A stretch of DNA of 29,798 nt from the NCBI RefSeq assembly GCF_022376445.1, contig NW_025955412.1:1-29798 (forward strand). The letters run 5' to 3'. The notes beneath the pieces are model-generated. The model worked only from the letters and a program-made list of their open reading frames with translations, did no database searches and was not told where the DNA came from. Of the stretch, positions 19,507-29,798 are shown piece after piece. The stretch is from Fomitopsis serialis (lineage: Eukaryota > Basidiomycota > Agaricomycetes > Polyporales > Fomitopsidaceae). Numbering within the stretch: position 1 is the stretch's first letter; every line of letters begins with the position of its first letter. The position numbers and the translations under genes are program-made.

Positions 19507-22382
19507 ATGTCCTATAATCGCGAATGGGACAAAGGGAAACAGCCAAGTGCTGACGGGCCATGGCAGTATCATGGCTCACATGGCGGTATGCATCCGAGAG
19601 ACGACGAGTATTTCGGTGACGGCAAGCGCAGGAAATTCAACAACGGAGTTCGTAGCAGTGTTTACTTGTGTAGACCTGTCCTGTAACCTCTTCACAGGGC
19701 TACGATGCCTCCCAAGGTTATGACCAAGGCTACGATGATGGCGCATACGACCTTGGCCACGGCCAAGGCTACGTCCAGGACTATGCTGCCGAAGACCGCT
19801 TCCAGAGAGGAGGCGGCGGCGGCGGCGGCGGAGGCTACAGCAAGAAGAGGCTCGTACCCAGTGAACCGAGCCCCCATGTCATCTTTCTTGGACTTGATCC
19901 AGACTTTACCGAAGCCGATGTCCGTCTGTTCATCACCACTCTGCCGGAATAGGAGCACTGACATATGTACCATCAGCTTCAAGCATACCTCAGCAGCAAC
20001 AGTTGTAGCGTCGAAACGGTGACCATCATACGAGACAGAACAACAGGCACTTGCCCCTTCGTCCCTGCCGTTCATGCAGTGCATTGACGTTCTCTTCTTT
20101 CCGTGCCTTGGGCTTTCTTGCTTTCAAGGTCTCTCAAAGGGTTTCGGCTTCGCCCAGTTCACAAGCATCGCACATGCACGCGCGTTTGTCGACCCACTGT
20201 TCCCATTCATCCAGGTGCCCCCGCCTGCGTCTCATGGCGCGTCTGCTGCGAAAGCATTCTATACCGCACTTGAAGCCGGTGTGCCTGCTCCCCCGGGTGG
20301 CAGACGGGTCAAGATCGATTATTCGCAGAGTGCTAGTCCCAATGAACGACGTGGAAGGGGCCCCATGCAGTCGAACGAGGGTATGCGGGATATAGGGAAC
20401 ACACAGGCTCCTGTTCTGCTGTTTCGTGGTCTAGACCCGCTTTCGGGACCGCAAGCCATAGCCCAGGCCATGAAGAATGCGGCGGGCCCCGGAAAGGACG
20501 GCGCAAAGGGTATGCGGCGTATCATCCTCATCAAGGATAAGGTTACCATGGCTAGCTGGGGTTTTGCCTTCGTGGAGTTCGTCGACGTCCAGGTACGTGG
20601 TTGGCCTCGTCAATTCGTCTGATGTACTTGATACTGTTTTGCAGTCTGCGTCAACCGTCCTAGGGCTGACGATGTCGCCGCAAATCCATCCAAATGGCTT
20701 CCGCATCTCTGACCGCCCGGTGGCTGCCTCCTTTGCCCATCCTGAGTCGTTTCAGCCGATTTCAGACTACGCGTTGAAAGATGAGTCGTGTATGATGTCT
20801 TCGTTAGCTCTGGGAGGCGTGGAAGAACAATGGGTGCGGTATTGGGACGAAGGTTCGATGGCCGCAGTGCTGGAATTCGAGGTAGCGGAGCCGATCCAAC
20901 CGTCTACTACCGCGCCAGCCAAAGATAAGAAGGAGAAGAAACGAGCAAAGGGTTGGTCACAATATTAGTGAAGTTCTTGTGCTGCCACTCACGGGGGTTA
21001 ATGCAGGTGACGGCCAGGCACATTTAGATCGTCCTGCAGCAGCATCCACGCTCCCTGTTTCGGACAAGCCAGTCACGTTGAGCCTGAAGGGAGGCTTGAC
21101 AAACAAAGCTGGCGGTCCGAGTGCACTCAGCCTGGCACCCGCAAAGAAGGCCCCCGTCTCGTTGGCGTTCTCGGCCCATGAGGATGGTGCGCCTGGCGAT
21201 GGAGATGACTCCGACGAAGAGCAGCAGAAGGCCGCTTCGGATGACCCCAAGGGTTGGTTTCATGCTTCGAGATGCATACGAATTGCAATGTGGTATTCGG
21301 GGCGTTGACGTGTGGTTGTTGTGACATGCAGTGTTTGCCGCAAAGAAGGTGGCTCCTCTGATTGCGAGCAAGAAGGTATGTCAAGTGGACTTCCTCGTCA
21401 AGCGGTACTGAGTCGTTTATTCTGTCAGGTTGCGAACAATATTACCAAGTGGAACCAAGTCCAGGAAGTCCTACATGACGCTGCGCCCCCAGCTGCGCCC
21501 GAGCAGGTCTATAATGTCGGCCACCTTATACCGCGATCATCCTAACTGACTCGATTTGTGGGCAGGGTCCGTCCGCCACTGCATCCGCAAGCACATCGGT
21601 AGTGAAGCCGGTGGCCAAGGCAGCAACACCAGTGCCCGTGGAAGCTGATTACGAGTTCTCCGACATCACGAAGATGACATGCTTGCTATGTGCTCGACAG
21701 TTCAAGACCCTTGAACAACTCAAGCGGCATAATAACGAATCTGATCTCCACAAAGTACGTTCTGCTTGTTCCCGGCGCGACGTCATTGACGCGAGGGGCA
21801 TGGTCAGAAAAATTTCAAAGACGCGAGTCTTCGGGACATTGCACGCGAGAAGGTGGCAGCAATTCGTAGCAACACCGAACAACCGAAGTATCGCGATCGA
21901 GCTTCAGAGCGTCGCGTTATGCACAACCAGCCAGACGTCCCTGTGCCCGGTGAGGTAACGAACAAGGCGGTGGGCAAGAGGAAGCACGCGGAAGGTCCTC
22001 CCAAGCCCCCTACACCTCCACCCGCGCCTGTTGAACCGGCCAAAGATCAGAACAATGTTGGCAACAAATTGTTGAAGATGATGGGTTGGAAGGAAGGAAC
22101 TGGCTTGGGGACGGACGGCGAGGGCAGAGTGGATCCTATGTAGGCATTGGCTTTACGTGGTGACTCTGGGACTGACCACTGCTTGCGTGCCGCATAGCCA
22201 AACCGCGATCTATGCACAGGGCGTCGGTCTGGGTGCGAGCAAGGGCAAGGAGGTCGGCAAGTACGACAGCGGCTACGCTGGCTATGTACACATGGCCCAG
22301 GACGCGGTGAGTGGGCTATCAAGTACACGGGGTGACCGTGTTGACGCGCCATGACCAGGCCCGCGAACGCTACGGGAGTTGA
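19507..22382 (+). CDS. RBM5/RBM10-type splicing factor: two RRMs, zinc finger, G-patch
   Basis: A nuclear RNA-binding protein; family members regulate splice-site choice and G-patches activate DEAH helicases. Twelve phase-consistent exons: 19507-19647, 19698-19919, 19977-20046, 20129-20592, 20645-20951, 21007-21252, 21332-21375, 21429-21506, 21566-21754, 21808-22139, 22198-22306, 22359-22382 (741 residues). Domains in order: Gly/Tyr-rich N-terminus with a Gly run; RRM1 (HVIFLGLDPDF, RNP1 as KGFGFAQF); RRM2 (APVLLFRGLDP ... WGFAFVEF); a C2H2-type finger (MTCLLCARQFKTLEQLKRH); Pro-rich linker with KRKHAEG; G-patch (NKLLKMMGWKEGTGLG ... GVGLGASKG). It ends ARERYGS. The third intron appears to start with GC rather than GT. 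Microbial-type operon context does not apply. Confidence 0.92.
20047..20128 (+). other. Apparent GC-AG intron in the RNA-binding protein gene
   Basis: To join ...IIRDRTTG with LSKGFGFAQF (the RRM1 RNP1 core) in frame, the intron must begin CAG|GCACTT and end TTTCAAG. The nearest GT donors give the wrong phase or delete the conserved KG of RNP1. This reading is inference from protein conservation. Confidence 0.5.
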
Positions 22383-22621
22383 TTCAGAATGCTGTATTCA
22401 CGGATTGTCATAGAACACTGCAGAATAGTACTATTGATATGTTGTATGTCGCGCGCGAAGTGGGCTATCTAATCTCGTGATCGCGACGGGATGGTGTCGC
22501 CACAGTTACCCATATCGAGAACTTAGACTACACCGCCGACCGCGCTCACCTCGAGTGGCCCGCTGCTTTCTTCGCTTCCTCGCACGCTCGCTGGGCCGAG
22601 CACTTTGCCCCCTGCCTGGCC

Positions 22622-25600
22622 ATGGATACCTTCTTCCGCAAGAAGAACCGCCCCCGGCAGTCCTCTCTTTCCTCCCCCGATGACCGTTCCCTCCGCCCGC
22701 TCTCTTACTCCTCCATAGCCACAAGCCGTTCCGGCGAGTCTACCCGTCAGTCTCGAGTGTCGCCGTCTGTCTCTCCTCTTGAAAGTCAACATCCCCACCT
22801 GTCCAGTCTATCCCAACACCTCCATCGACTCGCCTCCGTCGATGAGTTCCAATTCCCGCGTCCCGACGACGAGCAGATTGAGGCCATGTTCCAGAACATC
22901 ATGCGCTCCCGAGGCCTGGAAGACCTCCCAAACGTCACTGTTGATCAGAAGTGGAGCATGGTCTGGAGCGACGAGCAGCTTAAGTGGAAGGAGGAGAGGC
23001 AGCGCGAGGAGCAGACTAGGAAACAGCACTATGCGCCCGGTCAGCCTGCCTCGTTTGTTGATGGAACTCCGGAGTGGTACATCAAAAGATTCCTCGACAA
23101 GACCATTACGCCCAAGCAGGCGATGGGTCTGGGCGTGTCGCTGAGGAGCAAGGATGTCGAGTGAGTCCGTTCCAGGCGAAGCCCGGCGCTCTGCTCACCG
23201 CGTCTTCAGTTGGTTCAAAGACTTCATATCCCTCCAAGGCACCTCCGTCCTAACACAGACTCTGCTCCACATAAGTCGCAAGGGTCCTCAGAGGTACGCA
23301 GCGACCCTTGCTTCAAACCAGACGCGTCCTAATACGCTCGTACAGACGGAAAGATGACATTGATCTCGAATACGAGATTGCGAAGTGTGTCAAGCACATA
23401 CTCAATAACTCTGTGCGTTCTATCCCGTCGGACTTGATTTCACAAGTTGAATCGAGGAACTGTAGGCTGCAATCAAAGATGCGACCAGCCACCCGCAAAT
23501 TGTCATGCAATTCACCTCCTCGTTAAATAGCCCGCATCTGCCAACCAAGAAGATCGTGTTGGAGGTACTGACTGGTCTGGCGTTGCTCGAAAACGGTCAG
23601 ATGGCGACACTCGTGTTGGAGGCCCTCGAGTCCCTTAGCACGTCCAATGGCGAGCCGTCGTCCTCCTATGCTTATTGGTTCAAGTCTCTCGAGTCCGTTC
23701 TCTCGGCAGGGGCAAAATGGGCACTAGGGTCGGTGCAAGCGAAGAAGTCAAGAGAAATGCAGGACAGGACGGCTCACTGAACGAATATGCGGTATGTCCG
23801 CAGCCTTGACTGTTGCACGCCCGAACTCTGACATCATTATAGGTGGCAAACCTGTTTCTAGTCCTCGCCATACTCAACCGCCCGAGCGAGCTCGATGTGC
23901 GCGTACATCAGCGGTCCCAGATGGACGCTGCAGGACTACAACGCATTCTGACGCTGTGTCGTGCTTTTGGCGTCCAGTCTGTCGACTTTCCCATCGAGCA
24001 GATTGAGAATCGTTTCGCCGAGGATGAGGATAAGTTGAGGCTCAGCTGGACTCACAGACGTGCGTGATCTGTCAAGCGTCGAGGACGTATACGGCGCACT
24101 GAAGGTCAAGACTGATGACTCCAAGGCTCAAGACTATCTGCTGTCGATGCTGCAGCACTTGCTCCTTGTCCGCGAGGAAGGACCGGACATGGTCCATACC
24201 TTCCAGGTCCTCGATACACTTGTCACCGATGTGTCATGGACAAGCGATACAATCGCGGAGAGCAGAGACTCGGTCAATCGGTCGCCCGTATCATTGCGCA
24301 ATTGAACGAGGCTGACCGATATCAGCAAATCGAGGGGATCTTGCGACAGCGAACAGTGCTGCACTGCAGTATCGACATGAGAAGGAGCTACTAGAAGCGG
24401 AAGTTGCACAGGGTCAGACGGGCTGGGGGTACGCTCAAGGAGAAGGTCGTGAAGCTCGAGGAGAAGCTGAAGGTCTCAGAGAGAACACGTCGCGGCTCAA
24501 AGGTCAGTTGGATACGCAGAAGGCTGGCTATGAAGAGCAGATCGCACAGCTCGAGCGCAGATCATGGAGCTCTTCCGGATGCTCAAGGAGGTCGGGAAAG
24601 TGTGAACAAGATCTTGAGAACGCTGGCGGGATGGACCGCAAGTCCCTCATTGAGACACTCGAGAAGCACTTGAGCGGAACAAGACGATTAGCATTTTGGA
24701 GGGCGAGACAAGCGAAAGAAGAAGAGGCGAGCAGGGGAAGACAGTGACGAAGACGATATGGAAGATGAAACCACGCCCAAGAAAGCGGGGAGCCTCAGAA
24801 GGCGTCGCCCTTCGCAGTCCAAGGTCGGGCCAAGTCCACGAAGACCACCAGTGTGGCGGAAGCCGCTGCCGCTGCGCACACATCACAGTTCATGGACGCC
24901 GACGAGCCCTTGTACAAGAACAGATTCAACAGCAGCTGCGGAAGTGCCATGGTACGTTTCTCTCTTCCTCCGTCACTCTACCTTATTCATACGGAGTCAG
25001 TACCCTAACCGCAATGGACCGCTGGCAAGTCCTCGGAGCGTTCGAGGTTCCCCACGACGCAAGGACATATGCGCCCGCCACTGGGCGAATTCGTGGCATC
25101 GTCGTCAAAGCTCAGTCAAGTGCTTGCCCCTTCCGACGATCTTGCTAGTGAACGCAGTGTGGCTCGTCGCTGACGAAGACATCGAAAGTGACTTCGGGCG
25201 GACATCTTCGACTCGTAGCGGCTTCTCCACACTCACAGACCCACCTCAGTCAGCTCTGCTACCTCCGTCGACAGCAGTCGATTTCAGCGTTCGGACCGGG
25301 AGAGCAAAGTAAATACCTTCCATCTCGATAGAAGACGCAGCTGGTGCACCGCCGCCTCCTCCGCCTCCTCCACCGCCACCGCCTCCACCACGCCGCCTCT
25401 CCCTGATGGCTTGTCAGCTCCTGTTCCGGACCGCCCCCACCACCCCACCGCCCCACCGCCGCCGCTCCCATGGGCGTATACCGATCCCTTCTTCTGCGAG
25501 CACCATCGTATCCCCAGCTCTTACATCTGGCTACCGAACGGGGACATCTTCTGCTGCTCCTTCCGCACCCAATTTGCTCGATCGTCTACATTCCTTGCCA

Positions 25601-27726
25601 GAACATTAGTAATCTGCTGTCAGCGCGTAAAGATTTGTCAATAACGCCAGGCACGAAGATGAAGCAGCTTCAGTGGGACAAGTTACCCCAGCGCAGGCGG
25701 CGAAGACTTGTTCAGTGACGAAGAGCCTTCGAAGGAAGACAGGATGCGCAAACTCAGTCGGATGGCGTATGGATGGAAATGGAGGAAGACTTCAAGCTAA
25801 GCAGCTCGTGATCAATCCATGGTGAGTCTTCGTAGATCTATCCCATCTGCTCAATGGTTACACCGTCGAAGCGAAACAAAAACGTGCTGAACTCAGAGTG
25901 TGCTCGACCCACAAACGAAAAAGCGCGTCGGTATGTCGTCCCTCTTACTTATAGAGTGAGGACTGAGCACTGGGCAGAGATTCTCATCCAGACGTAAGAG
26001 GCTGCAGCCGGAAGAGATAGCGATGAAGATCAGCACTTCGACCAGGAGGTGTACCCCGGTGTTCTTGAGCGAACTCAAGCCCGTGTTACCGAATCCTGAG
26101 CAGGTACCTTCAAACTATCTATCCCTTTTCGCTCTAAACAATACTTCCAGTCGGCAAGCTCAACGTTTACCGCCATGCAGACCCGAAGAGCTTGCCGGTC
26201 TTCATCCTTCAGATCGATTGATGGTTCAGCTCATCAAGCTCGATCGTCTCGCGCCACGGATAGAAGGCATGTTATACAAGTGCACCTTCGAGGAGACATG
26301 GGCCTTACTTGACGATGTACGTCTTCTCCTCCCCTTACAATGGTGAAGATGTCGACAGCTGTGAAACCATAGAGCGCTCGAAAGCTATCAGAAGCCGGTA
26401 ATGCACTGCTTCATGCGAAGCATTTCAAGGAGCTGCTAAGCGTAAGTCTTCCCCTTCAACGTCAGATTCTCACTAAAACCCATAGGCGCAAAGCTGATTC
26501 TCTTGATTGGAAACTACATGAATGGCACGGGTGTGAAGGGCGGCGCGTTCGGTTTCAGAGTGAGCAGCATCAATAAGGTATATATGATTCTCGAGGGCTC
26601 CAGGACTGCGCTCAGCAGCCACCTTTCGTAGTTGGTTGACACGAAGTCCGTACACAACACTACGCTTCTCCACTTCCTGGAGCGTACAGTGGCGAAGCAT
26701 TTTCCTGACATGGAAGCCTTCTTGGACGAGTTGAGTGCTCCAGCAGAGGCGTACAGAGGTTGGTACTGTCTAAAGCGTGATTGATCAGGTGCTCATTGCG
26801 TTCTGCACAGTGAGCTTACAGGATGTCCGTAAAAGTCTCGGAGAGCTACGCGAAGGTCTCAAATCGATACGTCGAGAATTGACAGAGCACTTCGCGGACG
26901 CCGAGCAAACGGACCGCTACGGATCGCAGATGTGGGCATTTGTCAGAGAGGCCGCATCCCAAGTCGAAGATCTCGTGGATGATGTGAACAACGCCGACAC
27001 AATCTATTCGGAGGTAGTCAAGTTCTACGGCGAAGATGTCAAGCAAATGAACTCGACCGAATTCTATGGTATCTTCAAAACATTTGTTACGTCTTACAGA
27101 GTAAGTTACATGGAACCCCAGTAACTTACGAGTCTCACCGCCTGTGTCTTGTAGAAATGCAAGTCAGACAATCAAGCTATTGCCGATGAGCGGCTGGCGC
27201 GGAGAAGAGAAGACAGGCTGCTGAAGAGTCGAAGGCCAATAGACAGAAGGCTCTCGAAGACAACACAGTGGAAGAGAGCGAGGACACGGCCGTCCTGGAC
27301 AACCTATTGGAGAAGCTCCGGAGCGGCGACACAGTGGGGCGCAAGGCTCGACGAACGCGACCAAATACTGTGGCGCGCCCTGCAGCTCCTCTGTCACTCG
27401 ATCCTGATGCACTCTTGGGAGTGGATATTAATCCCGGTAACACAACCGTAGACATCGCGAAGGATATGCTCGCGCGTCTCAAGTCGGATGGCTTCAGCAC
27501 GCAGCCACCGCCGCCTTCCACTGTTACATCAATTCATCAAAGGCGAAGTCGACGCAGGCTGGATGCAGGTTCCGTGGACCTTCTGTCCGAGGAAGTGGAT
27601 GCATTGGCTGCATCTGAACGCGAGGCAACGGTGCGTGCGATAGCTGATGATGGGGATTCAGCAACGGAGGAATCTACACTAGTCAATTCAGTTCTGGATG
27701 ATGAGAGTGTGTCAGGTGTATCATAG
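22622..27726 (+). CDS. Formin (GBD/FH3-FH1-FH2), Bni1/SepA type, with multiple apparent frame breaks
   Basis: Formins nucleate and elongate actin filaments for polarised growth and septation. Clean exons: 22622-23160, 23210-23293, 23346-23412, 23466 onward, 23843 onward, last exon 27155-27726. The FH3 part includes TPEWYIKRFLDKTIT, GTSVLTQTLLHISRKGPQRR, SSLNSPHLPTKKIVLEVL and RGKMGTRVGASEEVKR. A coiled-coil stretch (LKEKVVKLEEKLKV) precedes the FH1 poly-proline tract (25345-25390). FH2 landmarks: KQLQWDKLP, LKPVLPNPEQ, SDRLMVQLIKLDRLAPRIE, LIGNYMNGTGVKGGAFGF, VREAASQVEDLV. The tail ends ...DDESVSGVS. From about 23700 to 27215 conserved sequence repeatedly jumps frame by one base without introns to explain it (see findings), so the gene as given cannot be translated end to end. 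Confidence 0.85.
25335..25475 (+). repeat. FH1 poly-proline coding tract (CCN repeats)
   Basis: A run of CCG, CCT and CCA codons (densest at 25349-25388) encodes an uninterrupted series of about 13-15 prolines, followed by further proline-rich sequence. In formins this FH1 segment binds profilin-actin. The repeat is low complexity and prone to length errors. Confidence 0.8.
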
Positions 27727-27735
27727 TGTGCTTCG

Positions 27736-29111
27736 CTTGCCTCTATCTCTATAACTACATTGTTGTGATCATATCCTGGATACCCTTTTGTGCTGCATAT
27801 ATTGAGGGCATCTGATCTTAGTTGTATTGTACTGCCAGTTTAGTGCATTGAATACAAATGTACTCACCATTTGTTGAAATGTGCTCTAATCAATGTCACA
27901 TGCCTAGGCAAAGCTTGATAATCACAACATGTGTGACCTCTGCAGTTTGCAAATTGGAACCAAGCACAACTTTTCCAAGGCAAGGAACTCAATATTACAG
28001 CAGAAATGATAATTGACTTGTGGACCATGCCTGGCAATACAATTTCAGTTGTGATATCTGGGTCTGTCAAGAAACACATTGAATCAGCAGTGCTTGGACA
28101 TTCTTTTGACAAATGCATTCATGTACACTAATCTGAGAGACTTCCATGCATTACTGAACCATTTAATTGAGAAACCATAGCAATAATCTGGCACAAGACA
28201 TTCTAAAGTTAGGAAGTATCATAGTAGTGACAGAGATGTTCACATTTATGTAGCTCATCATTCTCATTGTGGCAATACAAGAGGGAGGGATCATGGCACA
28301 AGAGCTACCAGAGAAGCTCACATTGCCTTATATGGTGGGCAACCTTCCAAATTCAGTAATTCACAGTAAGTGAATGTCTGGTGCTTCATGCAGATAAATC
28401 ACAAGATCTTCATAGAGCAATATGACATGTTTCTGAGGCCTGTGACATGCACCAAACAAAGCCATATATGGAGTGTAAGCAGTAATATTATGTACAAGCA
28501 TGAAAGTTAGCAATCTTGCCCATTCTGGCTCTGCTGGGGCAAAATAAAGCATTCTCCTGATGTTGGTTGACAGACTGTTGCACCCAAGCAATAGGTTCAT
28601 CCTGAATGAGGACAAACTTCTTCCTAGGTCCTGTGGTAGTAAGCTTAAGGCAATGAGCAATAGAATGTATAATTGAATAGTTATCACTGACCTTGAGTAA
28701 TATCTGATAGCTGATTTGACTATGTAGGAAAGTATATCACTTGACTTTCCTAATATAGTAATAGACTTGTGTACTGAACTAACACCCTTAGTTAGTATAT
28801 AACTTGATGACTGACTATCACACTTGGATAATAAATTTGAGAACTATTAAAAAAGTAAGTGTCTAGCATACTTGTTGGTAGTATTTAAGCTGACTTGCTA
28901 TTCATTTAAGCAAGTTTTACACAGAGCCAACTTGTGTAGCTATTTGGAGGTAAGCAGAGATTTTTTGCAAAGTAAGTCTGTGTGGGTAAACTGCCAGGAT
29001 ATCAGTATTATGATATTGCAGACAAAGACTTACACATACAAGCATTGCTCCAGCTTTGGCAGAGATGCACAAAGACTTGCTGGGAGAGGGCCATGGCTGG
29101 CAGTACTGTAT
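27736..29111. repeat. CpG-void, AT-rich block; probable methylation-decayed transposon remnant
   Basis: I read every line of this block and found no CG dinucleotide between 27736 and 29111 (1,376 bp), whereas the adjacent genes carry one every few bases. TG and CA dinucleotides are correspondingly common. No intact gene is present. A minus-strand frame (28361-28687) gives a weak integrase-like stretch. The pattern is what spontaneous deamination of methylated CpG produces in silenced fungal repeats. Element class is uncertain. It resumes right of the nested MITE (29318-29557). Confidence 0.75.
28361..28687 (-). pseudogene. Possible retroelement integrase remnant
   Basis: A 108-codon open frame in the CpG-void block reads ...EPEWARLLTFMLVHNIT then AYTPYMALFGACHRP. 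The combination 'W...L....H N.T...TPY.ALFG..P' recalls the end of the integrase core of LTR retrotransposons. There is no start context, the rest of the frame is not recognisable, and no long terminal repeats are visible, so this is only a hint. Confidence 0.35.
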
Positions 29112-29315
29112 CGGGCCGGGATCTCGGCCGGACATGGTACTCAGTCAGTCGAGTGCCGTAGGCCAGTTCCCAGTCTTACAACACACTACGCATACCATCG
29201 ACTCTCACAATCCTCCTCTACCTGCTGATATGTTTTTTGTGCGAAAACTCTAGAATGAGCCCATGGTGGTCGACTGACCGAGTAACTTGTCCGCCGAGAT
29301 CCCAGCCAGATACAG
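29106..29315. mobile_element. MITE with ~47-bp terminal inverted repeats and TA target duplication
   Basis: The left end (29106-29152) begins CTGTATCGGGCCGGGATCTC and is repeated in inverted orientation at the right end (29315-29270), beginning CTGTATCTGGCTGGGATCTC. I count five mismatches and one gap over 47 positions. Each end is flanked by TA (29104-29105 and 29316-29317), the target duplication of Tc1/mariner-type elements. The 210-bp element has no coding capacity, so it is non-autonomous. It contains many CpGs while both flanks have none. Confidence 0.8.
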
Positions 29316-29317
29316 TA

Positions 29318-29557
29318 TGATCCCATTGGTTTAGATACATGAGAAATATTCCAATTTAGTAAGTAAGCTGCCATGTATTGTGCATCTTGTATAAATGCTA
29401 TATTCAAAGGACACTGTCTGTCATGGTGAAGAACACAGACTACACTAAACTGCATATGGAATCATTATTGCCTTTGCTGGATATCCAGTATGCCTACTCT
29501 CAATGGTAATGGACCTTGGGAGAGATGGGAGGATGAGCAAGAGAGTGGGAGGATCAA
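29318..29557. repeat. Continuation of the CpG-void block right of the MITE
   Basis: From the right TA of the MITE to the CG at 29558-29559 there is again no CpG, and base composition matches the block left of the element. The simplest reading is that the MITE interrupted one older decayed repeat. Confidence 0.65.
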
Positions 29558-29798
29558 CGGGAAGTGGGAGGATGGGCGGGACCGGGTTTTGAGTGGTGCA
29601 GTGGACGAGCGGATGGGAAAGGAGGGGTGGCAGGACGGGCAAGGGCTGCAGGTGAGTCCAAACACACGTGAGCGAGCTCACTAACCGCATGCACAGGACA
29701 TGGCGACATGCAGAACAATGTGCATGACGACCATGAGCATGCAGAGCCAATGCTCTGTGTGCAGGCATGGCGGACAAACACATGGCAGGCAGACAAGC
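29500..29798. other. Low-complexity right edge
   Basis: The last 300 bp contain purine-rich imperfect repeats around GGGAGGATG (29517-29590) and then a CATG/TGCA-rich stretch (29690-29790). No coding sequence or RNA gene can be supported. Confidence 0.4.

Noticed and set aside
19810..19834. GGC repeat run as a separate repeat element
   Set aside because: It simply encodes the Gly run in the N-terminus of the RNA-binding protein.
23673..23700. A 28-nt intron that would repair the first formin frame break
   Set aside because: Shorter than any plausible spliceosomal intron, and it would remove conserved formin residues; a missing base is simpler.
1..29798. CRISPR arrays, operons, secondary-metabolite or defence clusters
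   Set aside because: No regularly spaced direct repeats, no clustered biosynthetic enzymes; the genes are intron-rich nuclear housekeeping genes with unrelated functions.

Overview
This window is a gene-dense stretch of nuclear DNA from a filamentous basidiomycete, most likely an Agaricomycete of the polypore type. The evidence is the very high intron density (introns mostly 45-65 nt with GT-AG ends and CTRAY-like branch sites), GC- and CpG-rich coding sequence, a nuclear tRNA-Leu with an anticodon-loop intron, and a set of typical fungal housekeeping proteins. The species assignment is inference. Exon boundaries were worked out by eye from splice sites and reading phase, and most were checked for phase consistency.

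Layout. 1-243 (+): 3' end of an M1 aminopeptidase. 652-2032 (-): unrecognised Ser/Pro-rich protein, with two CRE-type TGACGTCA sites upstream. 2945-5317 (or 5421) (-): F-box/WD40 protein of the Met30/sulfur-controller family. 5811-7615 (-): GSK3-family kinase, seven exons. 9008-10064 (+): mitochondrial complex I 24-kDa subunit, head to head with GSK3. 10190 to about 11946 or 12475 (-): bestrophin-like anion channel with a 6-nt microexon. 12748-15695 (-): 14-TM MFS drug:H+ antiporter with 17 exons. 16286-16380 (+): tRNA-Leu(UAA). 16609-17720 (-): small protein with two Pro-Gly-Gly motifs reminiscent of Jupiter/SPIRAL1 proteins, ten exons. 17999-18808 (+): COQ7. 18886-19345 (-): NDUFB4/B15-like complex I subunit. 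19507-22382 (+): RBM5/RBM10-type splicing factor (two RRMs, zinc finger, G-patch). 22622-27726 (+): formin (FH3-FH1-FH2).

From 27736 the character changes. A stretch of about 1.4 kb contains no CpG dinucleotide at all, is AT-rich, and carries a weak integrase-like reading frame. It looks like an old, methylation-decayed repeat. A 210-bp MITE with about 47-bp terminal inverted repeats and TA target duplications (29106-29315) sits inside it and still has its CpGs, so it appears to be a younger insertion.

The genes are mainly housekeeping: three mitochondrial respiration/ubiquinone genes, a kinase, an SCF substrate receptor, a splicing factor and a cytoskeleton gene. Three gene pairs are head to head and share short promoters. 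I found no CRISPR array, prokaryotic operon or biosynthetic cluster. The most notable signals are the CpG-void block with its nested MITE, a cluster of single-base frame breaks confined to the formin gene, extreme microexon use, and the undescribed PGG-motif protein.
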